DNA of 64,000 nucleotides, taken from contig JAJDDQ010000067.1 in NCBI GenBank assembly GCA_029260215.1, forward strand, positions 1 to 64,000, given 5' to 3'. The translations under genes were made by a program, and so were the position numbers. Of the stretch, positions 18,309 through 27,059 are shown one piece after another; within the stretch, counting starts at the first letter, position 1, and each line of letters begins with the position of its first letter. This DNA comes from Phycisphaerae bacterium. Lineage in GTDB: Bacteria > Planctomycetota > Phycisphaerae > UBA1845. Below the pieces are notes generated by a model. It was not told where the DNA came from. It made no database searches and saw nothing but the letters and a program-made list of their open reading frames with translations.

Positions 18309-18974
18309 ATGTCGCGCGAATTGGCTGCGGTGATCTTTGATGTTGACGGAGTTTTGACCGATTCCGCCAACGAACATTTCGAAAGCTGGCGACGCCTCGC
18401 CGCGGACCTCGGCCAGGAGCTTACCGTCGAGCGGTTTCGTGCAACGTTCGGTCGGCAAAACCGGGCAGCCATTCCCGAGCTTTTCGATATCCACGACCCC
18501 GATCGCGTGGAAGAACTGAGCGAAGCCAAAGAACGATACTACGGCCAAATCATCTTTGAGCACGTCACGGAAGTCCCTGGTGCTGCGACGCTCGTTCGCC
18601 AATGCGCAGCCGCAGGCTGGAAGTGCGCCGTTGGCTCGTCAGGCCATCCCGACAACCTCCGCATCGTGCTCAAGCACCTCGGAATCTCCGATTTCTTTGA
18701 CGGAATCGTCAGCGGCCACGACGTCCCGGTGGGCAAGCCCGACCCAGCAGTATTCCTCCGTGCGGCTGAAATAATCGACATTCGACCTGAGCAGTGCGCG
18801 GTAATCGAGGACGCACCTGCCGGAATCGACGCTGCGTTGGCTGCCGGCATGACCGCCATCGGCATCACCACGGAGCATCCGCGCGAAAAGCTGTCCCACG
18901 CACACCTCGTGGTCGATGCACTCTCCGAGCTAACGCCAGCCCGCCTTCGCGAAACAACCTCCCAACGCCCATAA
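18309..18974 (+). CDS. HAD superfamily phosphatase/phosphomutase (beta-phosphoglucomutase-like)
   Basis: A 221-residue HAD-IA hydrolase. Motif I is FDVDGVLTDSA with nucleophile D11 and acid/base D13, motif II is in AVGSSGHPDN, motif III is the lysine of GKPDP, and motif IV is the acidic pair in IEDAPAGIDAA. The cap between residues 18 and 85 is the helical C1 type. Both phosphatase and beta-phosphoglucomutase-like functions are possible; substrate unknown. The ATG at 18309 follows AAAGGA by eight bases; the frame could extend to 18108 without support. It is a single gene; downstream is a repeat-bearing gap. Confidence 0.85.
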   Translation: MSRELAAVIFDVDGVLTDSANEHFESWRRLAADLGQELTVERFRATFGRQNRAAIPELFDIHDPDRVEELSEAKERYYGQIIFEHVTEVPGAATLVRQCAAAGWKCAVGSSGHPDNLRIVLKHLGISDFFDGIVSGHDVPVGKPDPAVFLRAAEIIDIRPEQCAVIEDAPAGIDAALAAGMTAIGITTEHPREKLSHAHLVVDALSELTPARLRETTSQRP

Positions 18975-19057
18975 AAACGCCGCCGCCGCGCCAACACATC
19001 ACCCCCGATTCAACAAAACCTCGCGTTCCGCCAACCATTGTTTTGTGTGAACAAACA

Positions 19058-19110
19058 AACAGAGTCGCGCCCGTAAGGAAGCGGTGGACTACAGCAGTCG
19101 TAGATTACGC
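19058..19110 (+). repeat. family D repeat, copy D2
   Basis: Begins AACAGAGTCGCGCCCGTAAG and ends CGTAGATTACGC. It matches D1 (10481-10533, opposite strand) across the full 53 bases with few changes. Nothing else was found in the gap 18975-19326. Confidence 0.75.
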
Positions 19111-19326
19111 CCACCCCTTTCCTCCCGCCACAGCCCCAATTACGCACAGTTCCAAACGTGAAGCATCATTAGCGAAACGCCCCCCTTCCCCAAAACCCCG
19201 CCCGCCACCAACCGAAGCCGGCCCAATGTCGAAAACTTTCTAACCACGCGTTCGCATCGTTGTCTCACCCGGCAGCGGACACTCTTTGGGTACACGACAG
19301 AATTCCAAAACGAAGGAGTAGTCACA

Positions 19327-19560
19327 ATGAAGTGGATCAATATCGCCCTGTTCCCGGCGATCGCTCTCACCATCGGCAGCGGCTGCATCGCAGCCACCAG
19401 CGTCAAGAGCACGCGCATGTACAGCCAGGACTCGGTCGTAGCCGTCGATGGCCGCGTCTACGTAATCGACAACCGATCCGGCAAGGCCTGGGAAGTAGAC
19501 GTCTCGGTCGCCCAACCGATCGAACAACGCCCCACAAGCCTCAAACGAAGCGGGGACTGA
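19327..19560 (+). CDS. small lipoprotein
   Basis: A 77-residue protein with a signal peptide ending in IGSGC (Cys at 20), a lipobox. The mature part is about 58 residues and predicts short beta strands (VVAVDGRVYVIDNRSGKAWEVDV). The ATG at 19327 is preceded by AAGGAG at a good distance, which supports real translation. I do not recognise the family. It stands alone between the HAD gene and a decayed dockerin-like gene. Confidence 0.7.
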   Translation: MKWINIALFPAIALTIGSGCIAATSVKSTRMYSQDSVVAVDGRVYVIDNRSGKAWEVDVSVAQPIEQRPTSLKRSGD

Positions 19561-19685
19561 AATCGAAAACCGCATTCGCAGGAAATCGCCGGAACGTCCT
19601 TCAAAGCGAGCGGCCGGGAGCCCAAGCAGCCCACCCGGCCGCCGGTTACATCGAGCCTGAAATCACGGTTACCAACGAATAATGC

Positions 19686-20045
19686 CTATGAGCAGGGATC
19701 GCTGCACGTAGCCGTCGTCAGCGCCGTTGGGTCGCTCCAATTTGTGTTGTATTGATCGCGATCGTCGTCGTCGATGCGGCCGTCGCAATTCCAGTCGACC
19801 AGGATGTCGTAGTCGGTGTCGCCGATTCAGGTACAGAACGCGTCGTTGAAACGGCGTGTATCGCTGCCAGCTTGATCGGGTTCGTCGCCGTCACCGTCGC
19901 TGTTGAAATCGCCGTATTGAACGTGGGCGTGAAGGGGCGACCAAGCCACGAGCATGCCACACGCCTTTTCGCCCATTCTGGCACGAGGTTTCCAGCTGCG
20001 CCAATGCTGTCGCGTACTTGGGAATGGGTTGCGCCGTTTGCCCAA
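19686..20045 (-). pseudogene. decayed dockerin-like secreted protein with an in-frame TGA
   Basis: Read on the minus strand, the frame gives a calcium loop DFNSDGDGDEPD, then ...FNDAFCT, then a TGA at 19829-19827. Without any frame change it continues IGDTDYDILVDWNCDGRIDDDDRDQY to a TAG at 19688-19686. The two loops have the DxNxDGxxDxxD spacing of dockerin type I or EF-hand repeats, which in planctomycetes usually form the C-terminus of large secreted proteins. The stop between the two loops and the lack of any recognisable N-terminal part indicate a remnant of such a gene. Sequencing error is the alternative. The 5' boundary is uncertain. Confidence 0.55.
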
Positions 20046-20145
20046 GAAACTCGCTTTTCATAAGATGCGCTCACCGGTGGCAATCAGGAAATACAACACA
20101 CGCTAGGAATGGATTTTGACCTGCTCTGCTACGGAGTCATGGTGA

Positions 20146-20967
20146 ATGAATCGCGCGGTCCGACAGATTCGATTGCTCAGGTGGGTGTTGCCAGCGGGAT
20201 GCATGCTGGTCTTGGTCACATGGGCCGTTTCACTGCGCTGGGGTGTTGGTTACTTTGGGCCAAACGGTTTTTGGGGCTTCAATGACGGCTATGCGGGTTT
20301 TGGTTGGTACGGTGGGCATACTGGGATTCCGGAATTCTGGCATGCTCAGGAGGCTGGCGGACACTTTGGTTTCATTCTGCCAAGCATCGATCGCTTCGCC
20401 GGTGGCGGACCTGCCGTCATAATTCCTTTCTGGTTACTGTTTCTTGCATTCGCACTCCCCACAGCTTGCCTTCGCAGAACGAATCCTCGTTCTGAAGCCG
20501 AAATTCATAGCACCAACAAAGGCTTGTTGATCGTTTCACTTCTCGCAGTGATTTTCATCAAGGTTTCCCTTGGTCGCGGGAATCAAACCACCGACTGGAC
20601 GTTGTGGGATTTGGCTGCAATGTTGTGGCTCCCCCTCACATCATTCCTTGCTGCGAGAGGCCAGCCCTTCAAGCCGTTGCATTTCGCATTCGGCAGTCTT
20701 GGCGCATTGATTATCGTGGTCAGATACAAAGCCTTGGTACAAGTCGGAGTCGCTTCCGCCGGGGCTGGTGTGTGCGTTGTTGCCGCCGCTTGGCTCATCT
20801 CCAGCATCGTCATGGGTTGTGTCTGCCGATTTACAGCGTCAATTGGTACGCGACCCAAACGTCATCCCCAATTCTCTTGTACGTGCGGCTACAGCTTGAT
20901 GGGAAATGTTTCGGGTGTCTGTCCCGAGTGTGGAAGGTCGGTAGGCGACGAGAACCCCGCATCGTGA
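20146..20967 (+). CDS. integral membrane protein with C-terminal zinc ribbon
   Basis: A 273-residue protein with several hydrophobic helices (about 13-30, 93-112, 128-143, 150-170, 178-193 and 198-222). It ends with CTCGYSLMGNVSGVCPECG (about 249-267), a four-cysteine ribbon in the form common at the end of Phycisphaerae membrane proteins. The loop between helices 1 and 2 is rich in Gly, Trp and Phe. The ATG at 20146 has GGAG about ten bases upstream. The function is unknown; the ribbon may be a shared protein-interaction or metal module. It is a single gene. Confidence 0.75.
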   Translation: MNRAVRQIRLLRWVLPAGCMLVLVTWAVSLRWGVGYFGPNGFWGFNDGYAGFGWYGGHTGIPEFWHAQEAGGHFGFILPSIDRFAGGGPAVIIPFWLLFLAFALPTACLRRTNPRSEAEIHSTNKGLLIVSLLAVIFIKVSLGRGNQTTDWTLWDLAAMLWLPLTSFLAARGQPFKPLHFAFGSLGALIIVVRYKALVQVGVASAGAGVCVVAAAWLISSIVMGCVCRFTASIGTRPKRHPQFSCTCGYSLMGNVSGVCPECGRSVGDENPAS

Positions 20968-21022
20968 CGTGTCTCGCGCCACCGCTTTCTTGTTACCGCC
21001 TATGGTCGCCGACCCGATGAGC

Positions 21023-21048
21023 TCCGCGCGGGCTGAAGCCCGCGGCTC
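21023..21048 (-). repeat. family A hairpin copy A5
   Basis: On the minus strand the arms are GCGGGCT and AGCCCGC around TC. A third version of the variable base pair, again compensated. It lies just beyond the end of the dockerin remnant. Confidence 0.8.
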
Positions 21049-21069
21049 GTTGAGTTGGGCTTGAATCCG

Positions 21070-21214
21070 TCAGTTGCCGCCGGTGAAGAAGCGCTGAAAC
21101 GCGCCCAGGTCGTGGAAGTTCACGTCGCTGTCCGGTTCCGTGTCGAAAGTTTGGCACTCCGGTTCGACGCGCCTGCACTGCCAACGCAAATGACACAGTG
21201 TCCGCAGTGGAATG
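21070..21214 (-). pseudogene. dockerin-like C-terminal remnant cut off by the chimera
   Basis: The minus strand from 21214 to the TGA at 21072-21070 encodes CRRVEPECQTFDTEPDSDVNFHDLGAFQRFFTGGN in one frame, a typical end of a planctomycete dockerin-like protein (one calcium loop, then a short helix). It lies directly behind the stop codon of the chimeric gene 21215-21679, in a different frame. The simplest reading is that both are parts of one ancestral secreted gene separated by the foreign ATPase-derived segment. Confidence 0.55.
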
Positions 21215-21324
21215 TTACATGACTGCGAAGTAATTTCCGCAAGCAGCATCGAATGACTCGGGATCGGCGATCGGGGTTTTGCCTGCGTACGCGGAGAAGT
21301 TGCGGATTTGCAGCAGCAGGTCGC
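21215..21324 (-). repeat. 110-bp copy of the AAA+ ATPase gene 3' end
   Basis: It matches 24748-24857 in 105 of 110 positions. Weaker similarity continues past the stop codon for about 27 bases (to about 21188, versus 24721). The match stops abruptly at 21324. Confidence 0.9.
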
Positions 21325-21679
21325 CGCTCGATCCGTCTTGCAGCAGCAACTTGAACTGAGTCGAAGCCGACCCCTTGAGAATCCCGCCGACGTCGAGTGT
21401 ATTCCCGGCATCGATGCGCATGAATCGGTCCGTCGGGCTGCCGCCGTCACCCTCGAACGACAGGCACGAGCCGGTCGCCACGTTCATCTGAATGTCGCTC
21501 AGCGAACTGGTGTGCTTGGCGTCGCTGAAGAACGTCGGGATACTCGGATCCCAATTATCCAATGTACTCCATTTGGCGTCGCCACCCCCATCTGTCCAAG
21601 TCGTGGTCACGGCGGCGTTTGCCATCGCCACGGCCATGAAAATGACGAAGGCGATTGTTGCAGTATTTTTTCTAAGCAT
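21215..21679 (-). CDS. chimeric secreted protein: signal peptide fused to the tail of an AAA+ ATPase
   Basis: 154 residues. The first 23 form a signal peptide (FVIFMAVAMANA) followed by TTTWTDGGGDAKWSTLDNW, a start common to secreted beta-helix proteins of planctomycetes. The last 35 residues, from DLLLQIRNF to the end, are identical to the C-terminus of the AAA+ ATPase at 24748-26121. At DNA level 105 of 110 bases match, and all five differences are silent. LLLQ occurs on both sides of the join, so short homology may have guided recombination. The ATG at 21679 has AGGAG upstream. It is probably a non-functional fusion, though it is an intact frame. Confidence 0.6.
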   Translation of the reverse strand: MLRKNTATIAFVIFMAVAMANAAVTTTWTDGGGDAKWSTLDNWDPSIPTFFSDAKHTSSLSDIQMNVATGSCLSFEGDGGSPTDRFMRIDAGNTLDVGGILKGSASTQFKLLLQDGSSGDLLLQIRNFSAYAGKTPIADPESFDAACGNYFAVM

Positions 21680-21852
21680 GAACCTTACTCCTGAACTTTC
21701 GCCGGTACTCTCGGCGGATATATCCCGGCCGCGCAATTGGGTGTGCAACCCAAGCAGGGCCTCTTGCCTGAATCAATTCCGATAATGTTTGCTCGGCCTT
21801 GAGGCCTGCTCCTGTTGGTTCCTTTCGTGGTTCAATTAAGTGAAAACAGGGC

Positions 21853-23067
21853 CTATTGACAATTGGGCGTGATGGTCCCCGGTCCAGCTATAGTGGCGAG
21901 AAAGGCTTCAAAGTCATCCAAATCGACATCCTGGTCGCCGTCGCCATCCCCTCGCGTGCAATCGCCCAGGAGTTGCCCCTCGGGGTCTCGATTGACGCAA
22001 ATCTGCATCGCGCGCATGTCGCGCATGTCCACGCGACAATCACCATCGAAATCGAATCGATTGCCGACACGCCGCAAGAGCATAATGTCAGAGGAGGAAC
22101 CGTCCTGAGCAAACACTTGCCACGCTACCTCGCCAAAACTGTTGATATTTGAACGACTGCTTCGGAGATTCTCGTCCGCCATTGCGAATATGGTTCCATC
22201 CTTGAGAATGAACGGATCGGGCGTCCGATCAGTACTGTTGAATTCTACGAAGAAGAGGTGCCCGTCGTTGTTAATCCGCGGTGCCCGCCCGCTCTGGATG
22301 ACGACTTCGGTACGACCCTTGCTCCAGCGCGCAATCGACTCGCCCTCTTGCCAAACGACTACGCCCTCATCGTTCAGGTGGGGGCCCTGCCGTTGTCCAA
22401 CCCCCTGCGTCAGATTCGTCAACACGCCATGATCATCCATGAGGATTCGTGATTGCCACGGATTCTTGCTGAAATCGAGCGTGGTCCAGACGATCACGCC
22501 CGCATTGTTGATTTTAGGTTCTTGGCTTGACAGTCCTTCGGAACTCACCTGCCGCCACGCGCCTGTCGTTCGCGTGAATTCAAATATTTCGCAAACGTTG
22601 GAATTGTCCTTGAGGGTCGTGTCCCAAACCAATTGGCCCACATCGTTGTCCTTAGGCCAACTCAACGGCGAAGCGCCGGTGAACACGACAGCATCCCAAT
22701 CGGCGATGTAAAGGTCGTTGGCCGTCGGGCGCGTCGGGCCTCGTCGCCAAGCCATCCGTCCTTCGTTATCCAGCGTGGAGCCGTCCTCGTAGAGCGTGCC
22801 GTCGGTAACGCGCGTCACCACGCCGTCCCGATAGACGTACACGCTGGATTCAAACGGCGGAGTGAAGTGCGCCCAGGTCACCTCGCCGCGATCGTTGATG
22901 TCCGGGATCGACGAGAAAACCTGAAACCCGCCGTTAGTCAGCCGAACCACCTCAAACCCCGGCGGCGGGCCTTCGACGACCGGAAACTCACCACCTCGCG
23001 CGGTCGCAACGAACGCGACAATCAAGATGGTTGAAAGTCGTAGATTGTCACCGTTCGATCTTGGCAT
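21853..23067 (-). CDS. secreted beta-propeller-like protein with dockerin-like end, paralog 1
   Basis: 404 residues. A signal peptide (ILIVAFVATARG) precedes GEFPVVEGPPPGFEVVRLTN and a run of repeated blocks of about 45 residues with INNAG, LNDEG and INNDG turns, suggesting a propeller of the WD40 or TolB-like kind. The C-terminus carries DFDGDCRVDMRDMRAMQICVN and GDGDGDQDVDLDDFEAFL, two calcium loops of dockerin type. The ATG at 23067 is preceded by AAGGAG. It overlaps the end of the upstream paralog (23048-24346) by 20 bases, so translation is probably coupled. The first 250 residues are nearly identical to the paralog, a recent tandem duplication. Confidence 0.8.
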   Translation of the reverse strand: MPRSNGDNLRLSTILIVAFVATARGGEFPVVEGPPPGFEVVRLTNGGFQVFSSIPDINDRGEVTWAHFTPPFESSVYVYRDGVVTRVTDGTLYEDGSTLDNEGRMAWRRGPTRPTANDLYIADWDAVVFTGASPLSWPKDNDVGQLVWDTTLKDNSNVCEIFEFTRTTGAWRQVSSEGLSSQEPKINNAGVIVWTTLDFSKNPWQSRILMDDHGVLTNLTQGVGQRQGPHLNDEGVVVWQEGESIARWSKGRTEVVIQSGRAPRINNDGHLFFVEFNSTDRTPDPFILKDGTIFAMADENLRSSRSNINSFGEVAWQVFAQDGSSSDIMLLRRVGNRFDFDGDCRVDMRDMRAMQICVNRDPEGQLLGDCTRGDGDGDQDVDLDDFEAFLATIAGPGTITPNCQ

Positions 23068-24346
23068 AACTGTTTTCTCCTTCGCAGTCAGAAATCGCAA
23101 CCGAGGGTCCATTCATGGCTGCACGGAAGATTTCCACATCGAACAGGTCTACGTCGCCGTCATCGTCACCGTCACCGCGTGCGCAATCGGCGAGTAACAT
23201 CCCGGCAGGGTCGCGATTCACGCAAATTTGCATGGCACGCAGATCGCGCAGATCGATCCGGCAATCGCCGTCAAAATCGAAAAGCGAGCCTGCGCGCCGA
23301 AGAAGTATCACATCCGAAAAGGATCCGTCGTTCGCAAAGATCAGCCAGGCGATCTCCCCGAGATTGTTGATCGTGCAACGGCTGCTCCTAAGTCCCTCGT
23401 CCGGCAATTTGTAGAAGACACCATTCATAAACACATGGGCATCGGGAGATATTGTTACGGCATCCTCGAAGCTGAAGTAGACGTGCCCCTGGTTGTTGAT
23501 GCGTGGGAGCCTGCCTTCGGAAAAAAGAAGCCTAGTCTCACCACTTTCCATGATATGTACCCCCTCCGAGTCCATCCAAACGACCACACCATCATCGTTG
23601 ATATCCGGGGATTGCCGCTGGCCGATACCAGGAGTAAGACTCGTCGTTACACCGTGATCGTCCATCAGAATGCGGGATTGCCACGGACTCACGTTGAAAT
23701 CGAAGGCCGCCCAAACGATCACGCCCGCGTTGTTGATCTGCGCTCCTTGGCTTGACAACCCCTCGAAGCTCACCTGCCGCCACGCGCCCGTCGCCCGTGT
23801 GAACTCGAAGATTTCGCACACGTTGGAGTTGTCCTTGAGCGTTGTGTCCCAAACCAATTGGCCCACATCGTTGTCCCTGGGCCAACTCAACGGCGTCGGA
23901 CCGGTGAACACCACCGCGTCCCAATCGGCGATGTACAGGTCGTTGGCCGTCGGGCGTGTGGGGCCTCGTCGCCAGGCCATGCGCCCCTCGTTATCCAGCG
24001 TGGATCCGTCCTCGTAGAGCGTGCCGTCTGTGACGCGTGTCACCACGCCATCACGATAGACGTACACACTGGATTCAAACGGCGGTGTGAAGTGTGCCCA
24101 AGTCACCTCGCCACAATCGTTGATGTCCGGGATCGACGAACCGACACCGGAACCGACGTTGGTCAGTCTCACCACCTCAAACCCCGGCGGCGGGCCTTCG
24201 ACGACCGGAAACTCCCCCGCACCGGCCGATCCACCCACAACGCCGATCAATAATGCGAACACAAGCCGAACAAATCGCCGGTTCGCACAGGTCTGCCGCC
24301 TCCCATCACCCCGCGATACACGACCTAACGCAGCATTTCCGACCAT
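23048..24346 (-). CDS. secreted beta-propeller-like protein with dockerin-like end, paralog 2
   Basis: 432 residues, first of the tandem pair. A long signal region (RFVRLVFALLIGVVGGSAGA) is followed by the same EFPVVEGPPPGFEVVRLTN start and repeated INDxG blocks, then DFDGDCRIDLRDLRAMQICVN and GDGDDDGDVDLFDVEIF as calcium loops. It differs from paralog 1 mainly in residues 270-340 and at the end. The ATG at 24346 follows GGAGG by seven bases. The frame runs on to 24460 through a seven-base tandem repeat that would add SSFIIHH units; this is not likely to be translated. Function unknown; the dockerin-like end suggests attachment to or assembly with other exported proteins. Confidence 0.8.
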   Translation of the reverse strand: MVGNAALGRVSRGDGRRQTCANRRFVRLVFALLIGVVGGSAGAGEFPVVEGPPPGFEVVRLTNVGSGVGSSIPDINDCGEVTWAHFTPPFESSVYVYRDGVVTRVTDGTLYEDGSTLDNEGRMAWRRGPTRPTANDLYIADWDAVVFTGPTPLSWPRDNDVGQLVWDTTLKDNSNVCEIFEFTRATGAWRQVSFEGLSSQGAQINNAGVIVWAAFDFNVSPWQSRILMDDHGVTTSLTPGIGQRQSPDINDDGVVVWMDSEGVHIMESGETRLLFSEGRLPRINNQGHVYFSFEDAVTISPDAHVFMNGVFYKLPDEGLRSSRCTINNLGEIAWLIFANDGSFSDVILLRRAGSLFDFDGDCRIDLRDLRAMQICVNRDPAGMLLADCARGDGDDDGDVDLFDVEIFRAAMNGPSVAISDCEGENSYAKIER

Positions 24347-24380
24347 GACTGGCCCTCCGGTATGTTTCATCGCATCCGCT

Positions 24381-24427
<47 letters not shown>

Positions 24428-24747
24428 CCCCCCGGCTCTACCAAGGACATTATACGCCAACGATCCAATCGTATCAAACGATTTATTCGCTACAATCGCG
24501 TTTCTTTCTTAAGTACGCTGGACGCCGGAAGTTACGAACCGGTTATTTTTTCATCACAATGGGGATGTGTACAGGCTGGAAGGGATCGAATCAATGCAAC
24601 GCTTCGGCTTACAAAAGGAACAACTCCCCGGCCCCCTCTTTCATAAGGTGGGAGACGTCTATCTCAGATACATTGCAAATACCACAGCGTCTATTCGCAA
24701 GTCCGTCGCATTGTCACTATGAATGATACAGTTCCCGCAAGAAATCC

Positions 24748-26121
24748 TTACATGACTGCGAAGTAATTCCCACAAGCAGCGTCGAATGACTCGGGGTCGG
24801 CGATTGGGGTTTTGCCTGCGTACGCGGAGAAGTTGCGGATTTGCAGCAGCAGGTCGCGCGGCTGACAGCAGCGGAACGGGCGATCGACGGCTTTGTAGTG
24901 TTTTTCGATGACGTGATCGACGCCGACCTGCGTGACCTGCACGTCCACAACCGACCCCATAATGTCGAACAGCTTGCGGAACTCCTCTTCAGTGGGGTCA
25001 ATGACATTGATCTTGTAGGGAATACGTCGCAGGAAGGCTTCGTCCACGAGGTCTTTGGGCTCGAGGTTGGTTGAGAAGATAATAAGCTGGTCGAATGGCA
25101 CTTTGATTTTCTTGCCGCTGGCCAGGTTCAGAAAATCGTAGCGTTTTTCCAATGGAACGATCCAGCGATTGAGCAGTTCGATCGGTCGCATACGCTGTCG
25201 GCCAAAGTCGTCTATGACCAGTGTGCCGGTATTGCTCTTCAGTTGAAGCGACGGCTCGGTGATTTTGGTCTGGTGGTTGTAGCACAGATCGAGCGCTTCC
25301 ATTGTCAGTTCGCCACCCGCCACGATCGTCGGCCTCTTGATCTTCACCCAGCGTGCATCGATCGATTGATCCTTGACCAGATTCGGCACATCGTCGTCAG
25401 CCGGGTCGTGGCACTGCGCATCGAAGAATGTGACGATCTCACCGCCAGCGTGGATGGCGTAGGGAATCCAGATGTCATCTCCGAAGCAGGAGGTGATGCG
25501 CTCGGCGATACTTGTCTTCCCGTTGCCCGGATAGCCGTACAGGAACAAACCACGCCCGGAGTTAATAGCTGGCCCGAGTCGTGCAAACATGTCTTCGTTG
25601 ATGAGCAGGTCGGAAAACGCGCGTTTCAGATCCTCTGCCTGCGGCTGCACCTTGGTAATGCTCTGAGCTTCGACAGACTTGATGTACGCCTCAAGCGTCA
25701 CCGGTGCAGGCCCGACGTAGGAGGATTCCTCGATATAGCTCAGAGCGCGCTGCCGCCCGGCGTCGGTGAGGGCGTATTCAAAATCCCCCATAGCCGTGCT
25801 GTCTTTGTAGTGAACAAACTGACGCGACTTGAGTTGAGCGAGCATGTCGATAATCGGCTTGGCGGGCATGCCCACGGTGGTGGCCAGCGCCCGCCCGGTC
25901 ATCGCACCCTCGGCGTGGAGGGACTTGAACACCAGCGATTCGATCAGGCTTTCCGCCAGACCAGTGGACTTGATATTCTTGACCGGCGGCGGTGTGAAAC
26001 GCGCAGGCGAAGACTCCTCCTCAAAGGCAGGGACATCGACGATGGACTCCGCAGCCGGCGGAGGCGTGTCCGCTTCGGCACGTCGTTTGAGCGTGGCCAG
26101 CGTTGGTTTCTTCGCGATCAT
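24748..26121 (-). CDS. AAA+ ATPase with winged-helix-like N-terminal region
   Basis: 457 residues. Residues 50-130 resemble a winged-helix domain that may bind DNA or protein (AMTGRALATTVGMPAKPIIDMLAQLKSRQF). The ATPase part has Walker A GYPGNGKTS (196-204), Walker B LVIDDFG (301-307), sensor 1 IIFSTN (347-352) and the likely arginine finger in RRIPYK (365-370). The C-terminus RPFRCCQPRDLLLQIRNF...NYFAVM is characteristic of a planctomycete ATPase group often found near pilus or secretion genes. Its exact role is not known. The ATG at 26121 has AGGAG 12 bases upstream; the frame reaches 26241. It is divergent from the H1-like gene at 26358. Its 3' end has been copied into 21215-21324. Confidence 0.85.
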   Translation of the reverse strand: MIAKKPTLATLKRRAEADTPPPAAESIVDVPAFEEESSPARFTPPPVKNIKSTGLAESLIESLVFKSLHAEGAMTGRALATTVGMPAKPIIDMLAQLKSRQFVHYKDSTAMGDFEYALTDAGRQRALSYIEESSYVGPAPVTLEAYIKSVEAQSITKVQPQAEDLKRAFSDLLINEDMFARLGPAINSGRGLFLYGYPGNGKTSIAERITSCFGDDIWIPYAIHAGGEIVTFFDAQCHDPADDDVPNLVKDQSIDARWVKIKRPTIVAGGELTMEALDLCYNHQTKITEPSLQLKSNTGTLVIDDFGRQRMRPIELLNRWIVPLEKRYDFLNLASGKKIKVPFDQLIIFSTNLEPKDLVDEAFLRRIPYKINVIDPTEEEFRKLFDIMGSVVDVQVTQVGVDHVIEKHYKAVDRPFRCCQPRDLLLQIRNFSAYAGKTPIADPESFDAACGNYFAVM

Positions 26122-26357
26122 CGGGCGTTCAACTCCTGTTTTCGGACGACCGTGCGCCCGTGGGTTCGGCGATGTGACTCGTATCGGCAGGATCGGGCGG
26201 CGGATTCGCCCGCACGGTGCGGATCGAGGCCCGATTCCCATACTCGCGGGTTATGGGGCTGAGTCGCTTGTCTCACGCGGGCATCCATGCTAGAAACCAA
26301 GCCCGTTTCGGGAACAATGGCCCGACGGAAGACGACGCAGCTTGAGACGAAACGGCG

Positions 26358-27014
26358 ATGGTCAAGGAAAAAACAGATACCGCGAAAAAAGAAGAACCGG
26401 CCACCGCTCCGGTGAAAAGCGAAGCGGCGGGGGCTGAAAAACCCAAAACCGACGGCCGGCGATCCGCGATCAAGGAAATCATTCCGATGGCGTGGAAGCT
26501 CGTCGGCAACAGTGCGGGCACGCCGGTCACGCTCCTGAAAAGCATCGAGCGGGAAGAAGCTGAATCTCAGCTCGCAAGGCTGAAACAGGAAGGGTACTAC
26601 TCGAACCTCCAGATTTACGCGATCGGCAAGGAAACTCCCCTGTCGTCCACCCATGAAAAGACGCGCAAGCGCGTCATCGCCGAGGCGTTGAGCAACACCG
26701 AACGCTCCAAGAGCGAAGTTCGCGCTGCCGCAGCAGCCAAGAAGTCGGCCGACAACGGCGCTGCCGACGAGAAAAAGGCGAAATCGACGCGGACTAAAAC
26801 CGTCAAGAAAACGGAAGTGGCGGTGAAGAAAGCCGCGCCCCCAAAGGCCAAAACGGTCGCCAAAAAGACGGTGACAGCCAAAAAAACGGCGACACCCAAG
26901 AAAAAAACGACGGCCCCAAAAACCGCCAAGGCAGCGAAGAAAAGCACTCCTGCATCCAAAAAGAAAGCAGCCAAACCGGCAGCTAAGCGCAAGACGGCAC
27001 AAAAGAAGAAATAG
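26358..27014 (+). CDS. histone H1-like basic protein
   Basis: 218 residues. The first 130 are mixed, with a predicted helical region (KEIIPMAWKLVGNSAGTPVTLL, EREEAESQLARLKQEGYYSNL). The last 90 are almost only Lys, Ala, Thr and Pro in KKxA-type repeats, like the tail of eukaryotic H1 and the chlamydial Hc1/Hc2 proteins. Such tails bind DNA without sequence preference, so a role in nucleoid compaction is likely. The ATG at 26358 lacks a strong ribosome binding site. It is followed 45 bases later by the peptidase gene. The upstream gap 26122-26357 is a divergent promoter region. Confidence 0.8.
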   Translation: MVKEKTDTAKKEEPATAPVKSEAAGAEKPKTDGRRSAIKEIIPMAWKLVGNSAGTPVTLLKSIEREEAESQLARLKQEGYYSNLQIYAIGKETPLSSTHEKTRKRVIAEALSNTERSKSEVRAAAAAKKSADNGAADEKKAKSTRTKTVKKTEVAVKKAAPPKAKTVAKKTVTAKKTATPKKKTTAPKTAKAAKKSTPASKKKAAKPAAKRKTAQKKK

Positions 27015-27059
27015 CAATCCAGCAATTCAGCCACCGCTGAACGTTGATTCGATTTCCCC

